In this document: positions 9,601 to 16,200 of the stretch, piece by piece | How the letters are laid out: each line of letters starts with the position of its first letter | Position numbering within the stretch: position 1 is the stretch's first letter | Assembly (NCBI RefSeq): GCF_026339955.1 | Contig: NZ_JAPEPW010000001.1 | Location: 1,364,001-1,428,000 of the forward strand | DNA from: Streptomyces sp. NBC_01549 | Lineage (GTDB): Bacteria; Actinomycetota; Actinomycetes; Streptomycetales; Streptomycetaceae | DNA: 64,000 nt | Direction of reading: 5' to 3' | The notes under the pieces: model-generated | What the model saw: the letters and a program-made list of their open reading frames with translations, nothing else | Told to the model about the DNA's origin: nothing | Databases searched by the model: none | Program-made: the position numbers and the translations under genes

Positions 9601-9924
9601 ACCGAACTCGGCGAGCTGGACGCGCGGCACGCCGAGCACGTGGGTGCCGCCTACCGGCACGACTGCGTCTCGGCACACCGCTACTTCGCCGACCTCCTGG
9701 ACAGCCCGCCGACACCGAAGCTGTCCGCGCCGGTCACCGTGGTCGTCGCCGCCGACGACCCGAGCACGGCGGACCACCACCACCGCCACCACGACTGGCA
9801 GCTCCTGGCCGAACAGGTCGATCTGCACGAGCTCGCCGACGGCGGCCACTACTTCCCGCGCACCCGTCCGGCCGAAGCGGCACAGGCCGTTCTGCGCGTC
9901 GCCGAACTGTTCGCTCCTTCCTGA
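6655..9924 (+). CDS. NRPS: truncated condensation domain - adenylation - thiolation - thioesterase
   Basis: The 1089-residue protein starts at GTG 6655, overlapping the previous stop by 4 bases, with GGAG at 6646-6649; ATG 6676 is an alternative. Residues about 15-240 match only the C-terminal half of a condensation domain, and no HHxxxDG is present. Residues about 245-755 are a complete adenylation domain (YFTSGSTGEPKG, NAYGLTE, YRGGDYGR, NSKIDRK). A thiolation domain follows with GGTSLS (Ser792), then an alpha/beta-hydrolase thioesterase with GHSSG (Ser921) and GGHYF (His1065), closest in style to type II/editing thioesterases. Hand alignment gives a pocket code of about D-I-W-Q-S-T-A-D-D-K; the two acidic residues fit a basic side chain. 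It probably activates the amino acid that the upstream carrier/membrane protein joins. Confidence 0.85.
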   Translation: MSGREDSMGVHVEADREFWRGQLVAGGCTALPRWTLHPVTGVADHEATVPEDVVGPLRGLAQDLGVPLDSVLLAAHAKVLAALSGEREVVSGYVPADGGRPLPCRLTTETATWRTLLLNARRAESELLAHRDFPVDDLRRELGLTDPPFEAVFDPGGVGGDLTEDTVLWVGFSGQGSRLVLRLRYRTDVLDADCAARIAGYHVTALALIAAGPDAEHGRQSLLSPEELHFQLEGLAGPRRELPDRRMHELFEQRVREHPDAVAAVHGERQWTYRELNARANRLARALLARGLRQEGVVAVVTERDLDWPAAVLAVFKAGGVYLPIEPHFPAGRIATTLSRAECALVLTEHGSTTTLDQALDSLPGIRKIFIDAAYAEDHADDDLGLPVAPDQLAYIYFTSGSTGEPKGAMCEHAGMLNHLYAKIDDLEIGEGQVVAQTAPQCFDISLWQLVSGLLVGGRTLLVEQEVILDVQRFVDKIVDGRVAVLQLVPSYLDVVVSCLRQHPRELPDLRCVSVTGEALKKELTERWFAVQPGIKLVNAYGLTETSDDTNHEVMDRAPERILLGRAVNNVHVYVVDEHLTPVPLGAPGLIVFSGVCVGRGYINDPERTRQAYLADPHRYGARLYRGGDYGRWQPGGKLEFLGRRDTQVKIRGFRIEIGEIENTLLRVPGVRDGAVVVAERADQSKHLVAFYSGPQALDGDVLPARLGESLPEYMVPSAFHWRESLPLTANSKIDRKMLQALAGELGVVQDDYQAPNTPTEHRLAAAWSKVLGIPQDQIGRLDHFFDRGGTSLSAVKLAITLDRAVSLKDVTRHPVLADLAGLVDGGSERRPGLLHRLSGSDGAQAGALVCFPYAGGNAVNFQPLARALPDGEPAVYAVELPGHDMAAENEPFAPMTRVVEQVVDEIVRRGLTRILLWGHSSGAAPAVETARRLQERGVDVQRVFLGAQLLGNAAERRATIAELTELSDAAIAAKLSADGGYTELGELDARHAEHVGAAYRHDCVSAHRYFADLLDSPPTPKLSAPVTVVVAADDPSTADHHHRHHDWQLLAEQVDLHELADGGHYFPRTRPAEAAQAVLRVAELFAPS

Positions 9925-10012
9925 GTGACAACTGACCAGTGACAACCGACGAGTGACCCACGGACAAGTGGCTCACCGACAAGTGACTGAGTGACAACCG
10001 ACTGAGTGGCTA
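9924..10012 (+). repeat. Degenerate tandem repeat of about 14 bp between the NRPS and oxygenase genes
   Basis: Immediately after the NRPS stop there are about seven imperfect copies of a unit like AGTGACAACCGACN, ending just before the AAGGAAAGG ribosome site of the next gene. The repeat has no open frame and separates otherwise tightly packed genes. Confidence 0.7.
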
Positions 10013-10028
10013 AGGAAAGGAAACCGAG

Positions 10029-11033
10029 ATGTCGTCCACTTCCACGGCGTCGCTGCTCGACGTGGAACTGCAGCCCGGCAGACCTCCGCTCCTGCGGGCC
10101 GAGGCCACCGGTGGCGCGGCGAGCTGGGCAGCCGGGCACCGCGACGCGCTGCGCGCCGTCGTCGCCGAGCACGGCTGCGTCATGGTCCGCGGCCTCGGGC
10201 TGCGCGACGCGGCCGAGACCGGTGCCGTCTTCTCGAAGCTCGCCACCGGTCTGATGACCGAGAAGGAGGTCTTCGCGCCCCGACGGACCTACTCCGACGG
10301 CGTGTACTCCTCGACGAAGTGGCCGCCGAACCAGCCCATGTGCATGCACCACGAACTGAGCTACACGCTCGAGTTCCCCGGCCTGATGATGTTCGCCTGT
10401 CTCAGCGCGCCCACCGAGGGCGGGGCGACCGCGGTCGCCGACGCACCGACCGTGCTCGACGCGCTGCCCGCCGAGTTGACCGAGCGGTTCGAGCGCGAGG
10501 GCTGGCTGCTCACCCGCAGCTACAACGACGAGATCGGGGCGTCCGTGGCCGAGGCGTTCGGCACCGAGGACCGTGGTGCCGTCGAGAGCTACTGCCGCGC
10601 CAACGCGATCACCTTCGAGTGGCAGCCCGACGGTGGGCTGCGCACCCGGCAGCGCCGCAGCGCCGTGGTGCGTCACCCCGTCACCGGCCGGCGCTGCTGG
10701 TTCAACCAGGTCGCCTTCCTCAACGAGTGGACGATGGCCCCCGAGGTGCGTGAGTACCTGATGGACGTCTACGGGGCCGACGGACTGCCGTTCAACACCC
10801 GTTTCGGCAACGGCGACCCGATCGGCGAGGACGTCGTGGAGGCGCTCAACAGCGTCTACGAGGCCCACACCGCGCGCGAGCCGTGGCAGGCCGGGGACCT
10901 GATGCTCGTCGACAACATCCGCACCGCGCACAGCAGGGAGCCCTTCGAGGGACCACGCGAAGTGCTCGTCGCCCTGGCCGACCCGGTGCGTCTGACCGAC
11001 TGCTCTCCGACCGTCGAGGTGACCGCGCCATGA
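10029..11033 (+). CDS. SyrP-like TauD/TfdA Fe(II)/2-oxoglutarate dioxygenase
   Basis: This 334-residue protein starts at ATG 10029 after AAGGAAAGG. It has the 2-His-1-carboxylate iron site as HHE (His107, Glu109) and distal His301 in DNIRTAH, with Arg310 placed to bind 2-oxoglutarate. The HHELSYTLEFPGLMMF segment is typical of the SyrP group, which hydroxylates amino acids held on carrier proteins, rather than of taurine dioxygenase. Lying inside the cluster and sharing an ATGA overlap with the sbnB-like gene, it probably hydroxylates the amino acid, or a precursor, bound to one of the two carrier domains. A free amino-acid oxygenase of the VioC/AsnO type is the main alternative. Confidence 0.8.
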   Translation: MSSTSTASLLDVELQPGRPPLLRAEATGGAASWAAGHRDALRAVVAEHGCVMVRGLGLRDAAETGAVFSKLATGLMTEKEVFAPRRTYSDGVYSSTKWPPNQPMCMHHELSYTLEFPGLMMFACLSAPTEGGATAVADAPTVLDALPAELTERFEREGWLLTRSYNDEIGASVAEAFGTEDRGAVESYCRANAITFEWQPDGGLRTRQRRSAVVRHPVTGRRCWFNQVAFLNEWTMAPEVREYLMDVYGADGLPFNTRFGNGDPIGEDVVEALNSVYEAHTAREPWQAGDLMLVDNIRTAHSREPFEGPREVLVALADPVRLTDCSPTVEVTAP

Positions 11034-12100
11034 CCACCATCCATTCCACCGCAACGGAGTCCGCGCCCGCCGCGCCGGTCACCGTGCCGCCGTTCGCGGT
11101 GATCCCCGGCGCCCAGGTCCAGCGCGCGCTGCGCGGACGCGAGAAGCAGATCGTGGAGTTGGTCGAGGCGACCTACCGGGTGCACGGTGCCGGTGACTCG
11201 GTGAACCCGCCGTCGTACTTCCTGCGGTTCCCCGACCGCCCCTCCTCCCGGATCATCGCGCTGCCCGCCTCGATCGGCGGGGAGGTGCGGGTGGACGGTC
11301 TGAAGTGGATCTCCAGCTTCCCGGAGAACGTGAAGGCCGGTATCCCGAGGGCCTCGGCCGTACTGATCCTCAACGACCACGACACCGGCTACCCGTTCGC
11401 CTGCCTGGAGAGCTCGATCATCAGCGCCACCAGGACGGCCGCGTCGGCCGCCGCGGCCGCCAACCGGCTCAGCCGCGACCGGTCGCGACCGACACGGGTC
11501 GGCTTCTTCGGGGTGGGCCTGATCGCCCGGTACATCCACACGTTCCTGGTCGGCAGCGGCTGGTCGTTCGACGAGATCGGCGTGCACGACCTGTCCGCCG
11601 ACAGCGCGGCGGGCTTCCGGTGCTACCTGGAACAGTCGGGCGCCACCGGCCGGATCACCGTGCACGACAGCGCCGAGCAGCTGATCCGTAACAGCGACCT
11701 GCTGGTCTTCGCCACCGTCGCCGGGCAGCCCCATGTCAGCGATGTGTCGTGGTTCGACCACAACCCGGTGGTGCTGCATGTGTCGCTGCGCGACCTCGCC
11801 CCGGAGATCCTGCTCGCCTCGACCAACATCGTCGACGACATCGAGCACTGCCTGAAGGCCGACACCTCGCCGCATCTGGCCGAGCAGCTCACAGGCAACC
11901 GGGAGTTCGTGCACGGCACGTTGGACGACGTGATGGCTGGGCGGGTGACCGTGCCGGCGGACCGGCCGGTGGTGTTCTCGCCCTTCGGCCTCGGGGTGCT
12001 CGACCTCGCGGTCGGCAAGTACGTCTACGACGAAGTGGCCCGCCGCGGAGAACTGCACGTCGTCGACGACTTCTTCCACGAACTGAGCCGGTACGGATGA
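11030..12100 (+). CDS. sbnB: SbnB-like N-(1-amino-1-carboxy-2-ethyl)glutamate dehydrogenase (L-Dap biosynthesis)
   Basis: The start is ATG 11030, four bases inside the oxygenase gene, giving 356 residues; upstream codons in the same frame overlap that gene and are ignored. It is an ornithine-cyclodeaminase/mu-crystallin family protein with a Rossmann NAD site (FFGVGLIARYI, about residues 157-167) and the KWISSFPENV substrate segment of the family. Its neighbour is SbnA-like. In staphyloferrin B synthesis SbnB oxidatively splits the SbnA product to L-2,3-diaminopropionate and 2-oxoglutarate, and the same two-enzyme route is expected here. An amino-acid cyclodeaminase is possible from the family alone, but the pairing argues for SbnB. 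Confidence 0.88.
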   Translation: MTTIHSTATESAPAAPVTVPPFAVIPGAQVQRALRGREKQIVELVEATYRVHGAGDSVNPPSYFLRFPDRPSSRIIALPASIGGEVRVDGLKWISSFPENVKAGIPRASAVLILNDHDTGYPFACLESSIISATRTAASAAAAANRLSRDRSRPTRVGFFGVGLIARYIHTFLVGSGWSFDEIGVHDLSADSAAGFRCYLEQSGATGRITVHDSAEQLIRNSDLLVFATVAGQPHVSDVSWFDHNPVVLHVSLRDLAPEILLASTNIVDDIEHCLKADTSPHLAEQLTGNREFVHGTLDDVMAGRVTVPADRPVVFSPFGLGVLDLAVGKYVYDEVARRGELHVVDDFFHELSRYG

Positions 12101-12257
12101 GCCGGCCGCGAACACGGGCCGCGCAAGACAGCGGCCCCTGACGCAGAGCCCTGTCCGACCCGGATGGACACGGGCTCCCGCCCACGGAAGCGAGAAGGCC
12201 CGCCCACGGTCGGACGGACATTCCGAAAGTGCTCTGCTCCAGATAGAGGAGACCGTC

Positions 12258-13340
12258 GTGCCCGTCATTTCCGTTCCCCACGCCTTCAACGAAGACGATC
12301 TCTATGTCGACCTCCGGTCGATCATCGGGCACTCGCTCTTCCTGAAGTGCGAAGGCTTCAACTTCGCCGGCTCGATCAAGTTGAAGGCCGCCGTCGAGAT
12401 GGTGGAGGCCGCCGAGCGGGACGGAGCCCTGACCCCGGAGTCGATCCTGGTCGAGTCCTCGTCCGGAAACCTCGGCGTGGCCCTGAGCATGATCGCGGCG
12501 AGCAAGGGCTACCGGTTCCTGTGCGTGACGGACTCCCGCGGCAACCTGTCGACCAGGATGATGATGGAGGCCCTGGGCAGCCAGGTGCACATGATCGCCG
12601 GGCAGGAGGCCAACGGCGGCTATCTCGGCGCGCGGATCGAGTACGTGCGTGCGCTGTGCGCCTCCGACAGCCGGTACGTGTGGCTCAGCCAGTACACCAA
12701 TCCGAGCAACTGGAAGGCGCACTACCGCAGGACGGCGCCGGAGATCGCCCGTCAGTTCCCGCAGCTGGACGTGCTGTTCGTCGGGGCCGGCACCACCGGG
12801 ACCCTGATGGGCTGCGCGCGCTACTTCCGGGAATGGCACCGGCCGGTACGCGTGGTAGCGGTGGACAGTGTGGGCTCGGTGTCCTTCGGCGGTCCGCCCG
12901 GCCGCCGGATGATTCCGGGCCTGGGGATGAGCATGCGCCCGCCGCTGCTCGACGAGTCCTACGTGGACGAAGTGATACGAGTCGAGGAGGCTGACACCGT
13001 CCGTACCTGCCACCGACTGGCCCGGCGCGGATTCGTGTTCGGCGGCTCCACCGGCACGGTGGTCAGCGGCGCGACGGACTGGCTGGACCGGCACGACGCA
13101 CGCGACCTCACCGCGGTGGCCATCGGTCCGGACCTCGGCGAGCGCTACCTCGACACCATCTACCGGGCCAGCTGGCTGCGGGATCTATACGGGGACGACG
13201 TACTCAGTTCCGAGGGGATCGCGGCCGATTCCTGGGCGCCCTCCCCCGCGCCACCGCCACGGTGGGACAGGGAGCTCGAGTTCCAGAACGGGGAGCGCGA
13301 GAACAAGCAGCACGCCCAGCTCGAGGACCGTAAGACGTAG
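12258..13340 (+). CDS. sbnA: SbnA-like PLP-dependent N-(2-amino-2-carboxyethyl)-L-glutamate synthase
   Basis: The 360-residue protein starts at GTG 12258 behind GAGGAG (12246-12251), 157 bases after sbnB. It is a cysteine-synthase-fold (type II PLP) enzyme: Lys41 in AGSIKLK would bind PLP, SSSGNLG holds the substrate carboxylate, and GTTGT and GSTGT form phosphate loops. SbnA condenses O-phospho-L-serine with L-glutamate, and SbnB then releases L-2,3-diaminopropionate. The last 35 or so residues form a Pro-rich then charged tail (SPAPPPR to QLEDRKT) not expected in the family core. A perfect hairpin follows at 13392-13429, so this closes the cluster. Confidence 0.88.
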   Translation: MPVISVPHAFNEDDLYVDLRSIIGHSLFLKCEGFNFAGSIKLKAAVEMVEAAERDGALTPESILVESSSGNLGVALSMIAASKGYRFLCVTDSRGNLSTRMMMEALGSQVHMIAGQEANGGYLGARIEYVRALCASDSRYVWLSQYTNPSNWKAHYRRTAPEIARQFPQLDVLFVGAGTTGTLMGCARYFREWHRPVRVVAVDSVGSVSFGGPPGRRMIPGLGMSMRPPLLDESYVDEVIRVEEADTVRTCHRLARRGFVFGGSTGTVVSGATDWLDRHDARDLTAVAIGPDLGERYLDTIYRASWLRDLYGDDVLSSEGIAADSWAPSPAPPPRWDRELEFQNGERENKQHAQLEDRKT

Positions 13341-13391
13341 GGTCCGTCCTACCGATCAGCTCGCCTCACGGTGCGGCGCCCGATCGGCGTC

Positions 13392-13429
13392 GGCGAGCGG
13401 GGTCCGGCGTGTGCCGGACCCCGCTCGCC
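13392..13429. terminator. Bidirectional terminator between sbnA and ku
   Basis: A 17-bp perfect stem (GGCGAGCGGGGTCCGGC, 13392-13408, complement at 13413-13429) with a GTGT loop lies between the convergent ends of sbnA and ku. Confidence 0.85.
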
Positions 13430-13546
13430 CTGTGCTGGGCAACTCGTTCGGGTTCGGCGGGCACCATCGCGCGGCTCCTCAGCCGCGCTCTCGCACTCCG
13501 TACGAGGTGACGGGTCCCGGATGCCGCGGGTGTCCCAGGGGATCGG

Positions 13547-14668
13547 TCAGGCCGAGGCGCGCCCCCGCGCGGTGGCCTTCTTCGCGGCCGTCTTCTTCGC
13601 CGTGGCCTTCTTGGCGGACGTCTTCTTGGCCGCCGTCTTCTTGGCCGTGGACTTGGTGGCCGCCCCCGCCTTGCCGACCGCGTGGTCCGTCGACTTCGCC
13701 GTCGGCTTCGCCGTGGACTTCGCCGTGGACTTCGCGGCCGTCTTCTTCGCCGCCGTCTTCTTCGCGGTCGACGTGGACTTCTTCCCGCCGACCTCCTTGG
13801 GCGCCGTACGGGCCGACCTGCGGGAGGGCAACGGGGTGACCTCGGCGGGCTCACCGGGCTCCGTGCCGGTCGCCTCGCCGATCTCCTCGCCCCGGGACTC
13901 CTTGGCCGCGCGTACGCTCTTCTCCAGGGCCGCCATCAGGTCGAGCACCTTGCCGCCGGGCCGCTCCGCGGCGGGGGGCGCGGCAGGGATTTCGCCGGAG
14001 GCCTTGGCGGCGATGAGTTCCTCGAGGGCCTCGCGGTAGTCGTCGTGGAGTTCGGTGAGGTCGACCTCGCCGAGGGTGTCCATGAGGGCGTCGGCCAGGT
14101 CGAGTTCCTTGTCGCGGACGGTCACGCTCGCGTCCGGGGCGACCTCCTGGGTGGACCGGATCTCGTCCGGCCACAGCAGGCCGTGCATGGCGATCACGTC
14201 GTCGACCACCCGCAGCATGCCGAGCCGCTCCCGTCCGCGCAGTGCGAACTTCGCGACGGCGACCTTCTGGCTGCGCTTGAGGGCCTCACGCAGCAGGACG
14301 TACGGCTTGGTGGCGGGAACGCCGCTCGCGGCCAGGTAGTACGCCGTGTCCATCTGGAGCGGGTCGATCCGCTCGGCCGGCACGAACGCCACGATCTCGA
14401 TCGTCCTCGCGGTGGGGATCGGCAGCGAGGCCAGGTCCTCGTCCGTGATGGGGATCAGCGTGCCGTCCGCGTCCTCGTACGCCTTGCCGATCTCACCGGT
14501 GGTGACCTCGCGGTCCTCCACCTCGCAGAACTTGCGGTACCGGATGCGGCCGCCGTCGTCGAGGTGGATCTGGCGGAAGGAGACCGAGTGGCTCTCCGTC
14601 GCGTTCACGAGCTTGATCGGGATGCTGACCAGGCCGAAGGAGATGGCGCCGTTCCAGATGGATCGCAC
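13547..14668 (-). CDS. ku: Ku protein, DNA double-strand-break end binding
   Basis: I place the start at GTG 14668 (VRSIWNGAISFGLVS), 8 bases after AGGAAGG, giving 373 residues; GTG codons at 14677 and 14701 are in frame but worse placed. The N-terminal 260 residues are the bacterial Ku core (SIWNGAISFGL, YYLAASG, ALREAL), which forms a ring homodimer on DNA ends and recruits LigD-type enzymes for non-homologous end joining. The last 80 or so residues are Lys/Ala/Thr repeats such as KKTAAKK, the DNA-binding tail seen in many actinobacterial Ku proteins. It is divergent from the LigD polymerase gene, 174 bases away. Confidence 0.95.
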   Translation of the reverse strand: MRSIWNGAISFGLVSIPIKLVNATESHSVSFRQIHLDDGGRIRYRKFCEVEDREVTTGEIGKAYEDADGTLIPITDEDLASLPIPTARTIEIVAFVPAERIDPLQMDTAYYLAASGVPATKPYVLLREALKRSQKVAVAKFALRGRERLGMLRVVDDVIAMHGLLWPDEIRSTQEVAPDASVTVRDKELDLADALMDTLGEVDLTELHDDYREALEELIAAKASGEIPAAPPAAERPGGKVLDLMAALEKSVRAAKESRGEEIGEATGTEPGEPAEVTPLPSRRSARTAPKEVGGKKSTSTAKKTAAKKTAAKSTAKSTAKPTAKSTDHAVGKAGAATKSTAKKTAAKKTSAKKATAKKTAAKKATARGRASA

Positions 14669-14842
14669 GTGCGGCACCTTCCTGGTGGTTCCTGCTGACA
14701 CGGGTTCTTGTCGGCACGGGTTCGCGGGATGCCGTTGAAAGCCAGGCTAGACGGGTGTCCGCGACCTCACATCCGCAAGAGAGCGGTCGAGCGGTGGTGC
14801 GATATCGGCCCTTTGATCACGGTTTCATGCGACTCTCGTCGT

Positions 14843-15724
14843 ATGACGCCGATCACGGAAGTGGAGGGACGGCGGCTCGCGCTCACTCATCTGGACAAGG
14901 TGCTGTACCCGGCGACCGGCTTCACCAAGGGTGAGGTGCTGCACTACTACGCGACCGTCGCGGAACCCGTGCTGGCGCACCTCCATGACCGGCCGGTCTC
15001 CTTCCTCCGCTACCCCGACGGGCCGGACGGACAGGTCTTCTTCACCAAGAACGTGCCGCCCGGCACCCCCGACTGGGTCCGGACCGCCGAGGTCCCCCGG
15101 ACGGAGGGCCCCGCACGGATGGTCCTGGTCCAGGACCTCCCCTCGCTGATGTGGGCGGCGAACCTTGTCACCGAGTTCCACACGCCCCAGTGGCAGGTGG
15201 ACACGCCCGGTCTGGCCGACCGGCTCGTGTTCGACCTCGACCCGGGGGCGCCGGCGACGGTCGTCGAGTGCTGCGAGGTCGCGTTGTGGCTGCGGGAGCG
15301 GCTCGCGGTGGACGGGATCGAGGCGTACGCGAAGACGTCCGGGTCCAAGGGGCTGCATCTGCTGGCGGCGCTGGTGCGGACGGCGTCCTCGGACGTCAGT
15401 GCGTATGCGAAGGAGCTGGCCGTCGAGGCGGAGCGGGCGTTGCCGGCGCTCGTCACGCACCGGATGACCAAGAGTCTGCGGCCCGGGAAGGTGTTCGTGG
15501 ACCACAGTCAGAATGCCGCGCGGAAGACGACGGCCACGCCGTACACGCTGCGTGCGCGGCTCGCGCCCACCGTGTCCGCCCCCGTCACCTGGGCCGAGAT
15601 CGCGGCCTGTGCCGATCCGTGCCGGCTCGTCTTCCACGCGGACGACATCGCTGCGCGGCTGCACCGGCATGGCGACCTGCTCTCGCCCCTCCTCTCCCCG
15701 TCCCACGCCCACGCTCTCCCGTAG
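14843..15724 (+). CDS. ligD: LigD-type NHEJ polymerase/primase domain protein
   Basis: The 293-residue product of ATG 14843 is a stand-alone polymerase domain of the LigD/eukaryotic-archaeal primase family. It shows YPATGFTKGE, FFTKNVP, the metal-binding VFDLDPG and the SGSKGLH motif. The nuclease and ligase domains of a full LigD are absent, so those activities must be encoded elsewhere. It fills gaps at broken ends, preferring ribonucleotides in characterised relatives, and works with Ku, which is encoded divergently next door. No strong ribosome site is visible; the frame extends up to 14708 but that stretch lacks family similarity. Confidence 0.92.
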   Translation: MTPITEVEGRRLALTHLDKVLYPATGFTKGEVLHYYATVAEPVLAHLHDRPVSFLRYPDGPDGQVFFTKNVPPGTPDWVRTAEVPRTEGPARMVLVQDLPSLMWAANLVTEFHTPQWQVDTPGLADRLVFDLDPGAPATVVECCEVALWLRERLAVDGIEAYAKTSGSKGLHLLAALVRTASSDVSAYAKELAVEAERALPALVTHRMTKSLRPGKVFVDHSQNAARKTTATPYTLRARLAPTVSAPVTWAEIAACADPCRLVFHADDIAARLHRHGDLLSPLLSPSHAHALP

Positions 15725-15793
15725 CCCCGGCGCTGCCTCGCCCCCGCCGCCCCTACCCGTCCCATCCCCAGGGGCTCCGCCCCTTCGACCCCA

Positions 15794-15813
15794 CTGGGGG
15801 CTGCCGCCCCCAG
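15794..15813. terminator. Short GC hairpin after ligD
   Basis: The 8-bp stem CTGGGGGC/GCCCCCAG has a TGCC loop and lies 70 bases after the ligD stop. Confidence 0.5.
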
Positions 15814-15835
15814 ACCCCCGCATCGGCCTGAACGG

Positions 15836-15931
15836 CCTCGTCCTCAAACGCCGGACGGGCTGGAGGTGCGGGCCGGCCGGGGTGGGTGGGGCATCGGCCA
15901 CCAGCCTCGTCCTCACACGCCGGACGGACTG
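15836..15931. repeat. Two direct copies of a 27-bp intergenic element
   Basis: Copies at 15836-15862 and 15905-15931 differ at two positions and share the core ACGCCGGACGG. I recall this as a dispersed Streptomyces repeat. Confidence 0.7.
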
Positions 15932-15958
15932 AAAACCCGGGCCAGGCGGAGGCTTTTA

Positions 15959-16003
15959 GGGGCGCGGGGAACTGCGCGACCAGCCCCCACCGGCCCGCAG
16001 CCG
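15959..16003 (+). repeat. Dispersed 45-bp repeat, copy 1
   Basis: The unit begins GGGGCGCGGGGAACTGCGCG and ends GCAGCCG. Other copies are at 16049-16094 and, inverted, at 59144-59190; a diverged copy is at 32071-32100. Confidence 0.85.
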
Positions 16004-16048
16004 AAACGAAGCGAGTGGGTGGGGAATCCGGGGCGGAGCCCCGGTGCA

Positions 16049-16094
16049 GGGGGCGCGGGGAACTGCGCGACCAGCCCCCGCCCGCCCGCGGCCG
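16049..16094 (+). repeat. Dispersed 45-bp repeat, copy 2
   Basis: Nearly identical to copy 1 over its first 30 bases, then diverging while keeping GC-rich character and the final GGCCG. Confidence 0.85.
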
Positions 16095-16112
16095 ACGAAG
16101 CCACCAGGGGGT

Positions 16113-16131
16113 CTGGGGGCGGAGCCCCCAG
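16113..16131. terminator. Short GC hairpin downstream of the NERD gene
   Basis: The 8-bp stem CTGGGGGC/GCCCCCAG has a GGA loop. On the minus strand it lies 70 bases after the NERD stop codon. Confidence 0.5.
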
Positions 16132-16200
16132 GTTCGGGATGGGACGGGTAGGGGCGGCGGGGGCGAAGGAAAAGCGGCCCACCGCCGGAGGTCCGGGGCG

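Larger units (their letters stand above)
15725..16200. other. Repeat-packed intergenic region, no gene
   Basis: This gap holds two copies of a CCTCGTCCTCAAACGCCGG element (15836-15862, 15905-15931), two copies of a GGGGCGCGGGGAACTGCG element (15959-16003, 16049-16094) and three small GC hairpins (15794-15813, 16028-16044, 16113-16131). The hairpins probably terminate ligD from the left and the NERD gene from the right. Open frames across it on both strands are composition artefacts. Confidence 0.75.

Noticed and set aside
7027..9945. A 972-residue open frame on the minus strand across the NRPS gene
   Set aside because: It is a mirror of a GC-biased coding region; the plus strand carries complete, ordered NRPS motifs and the minus frame has none.
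9924..10012. The 14-bp repeats as a CRISPR array or iteron origin
   Set aside because: There are no spacers, no replication gene and no array-like regularity; a degenerate tandem repeat explains it.
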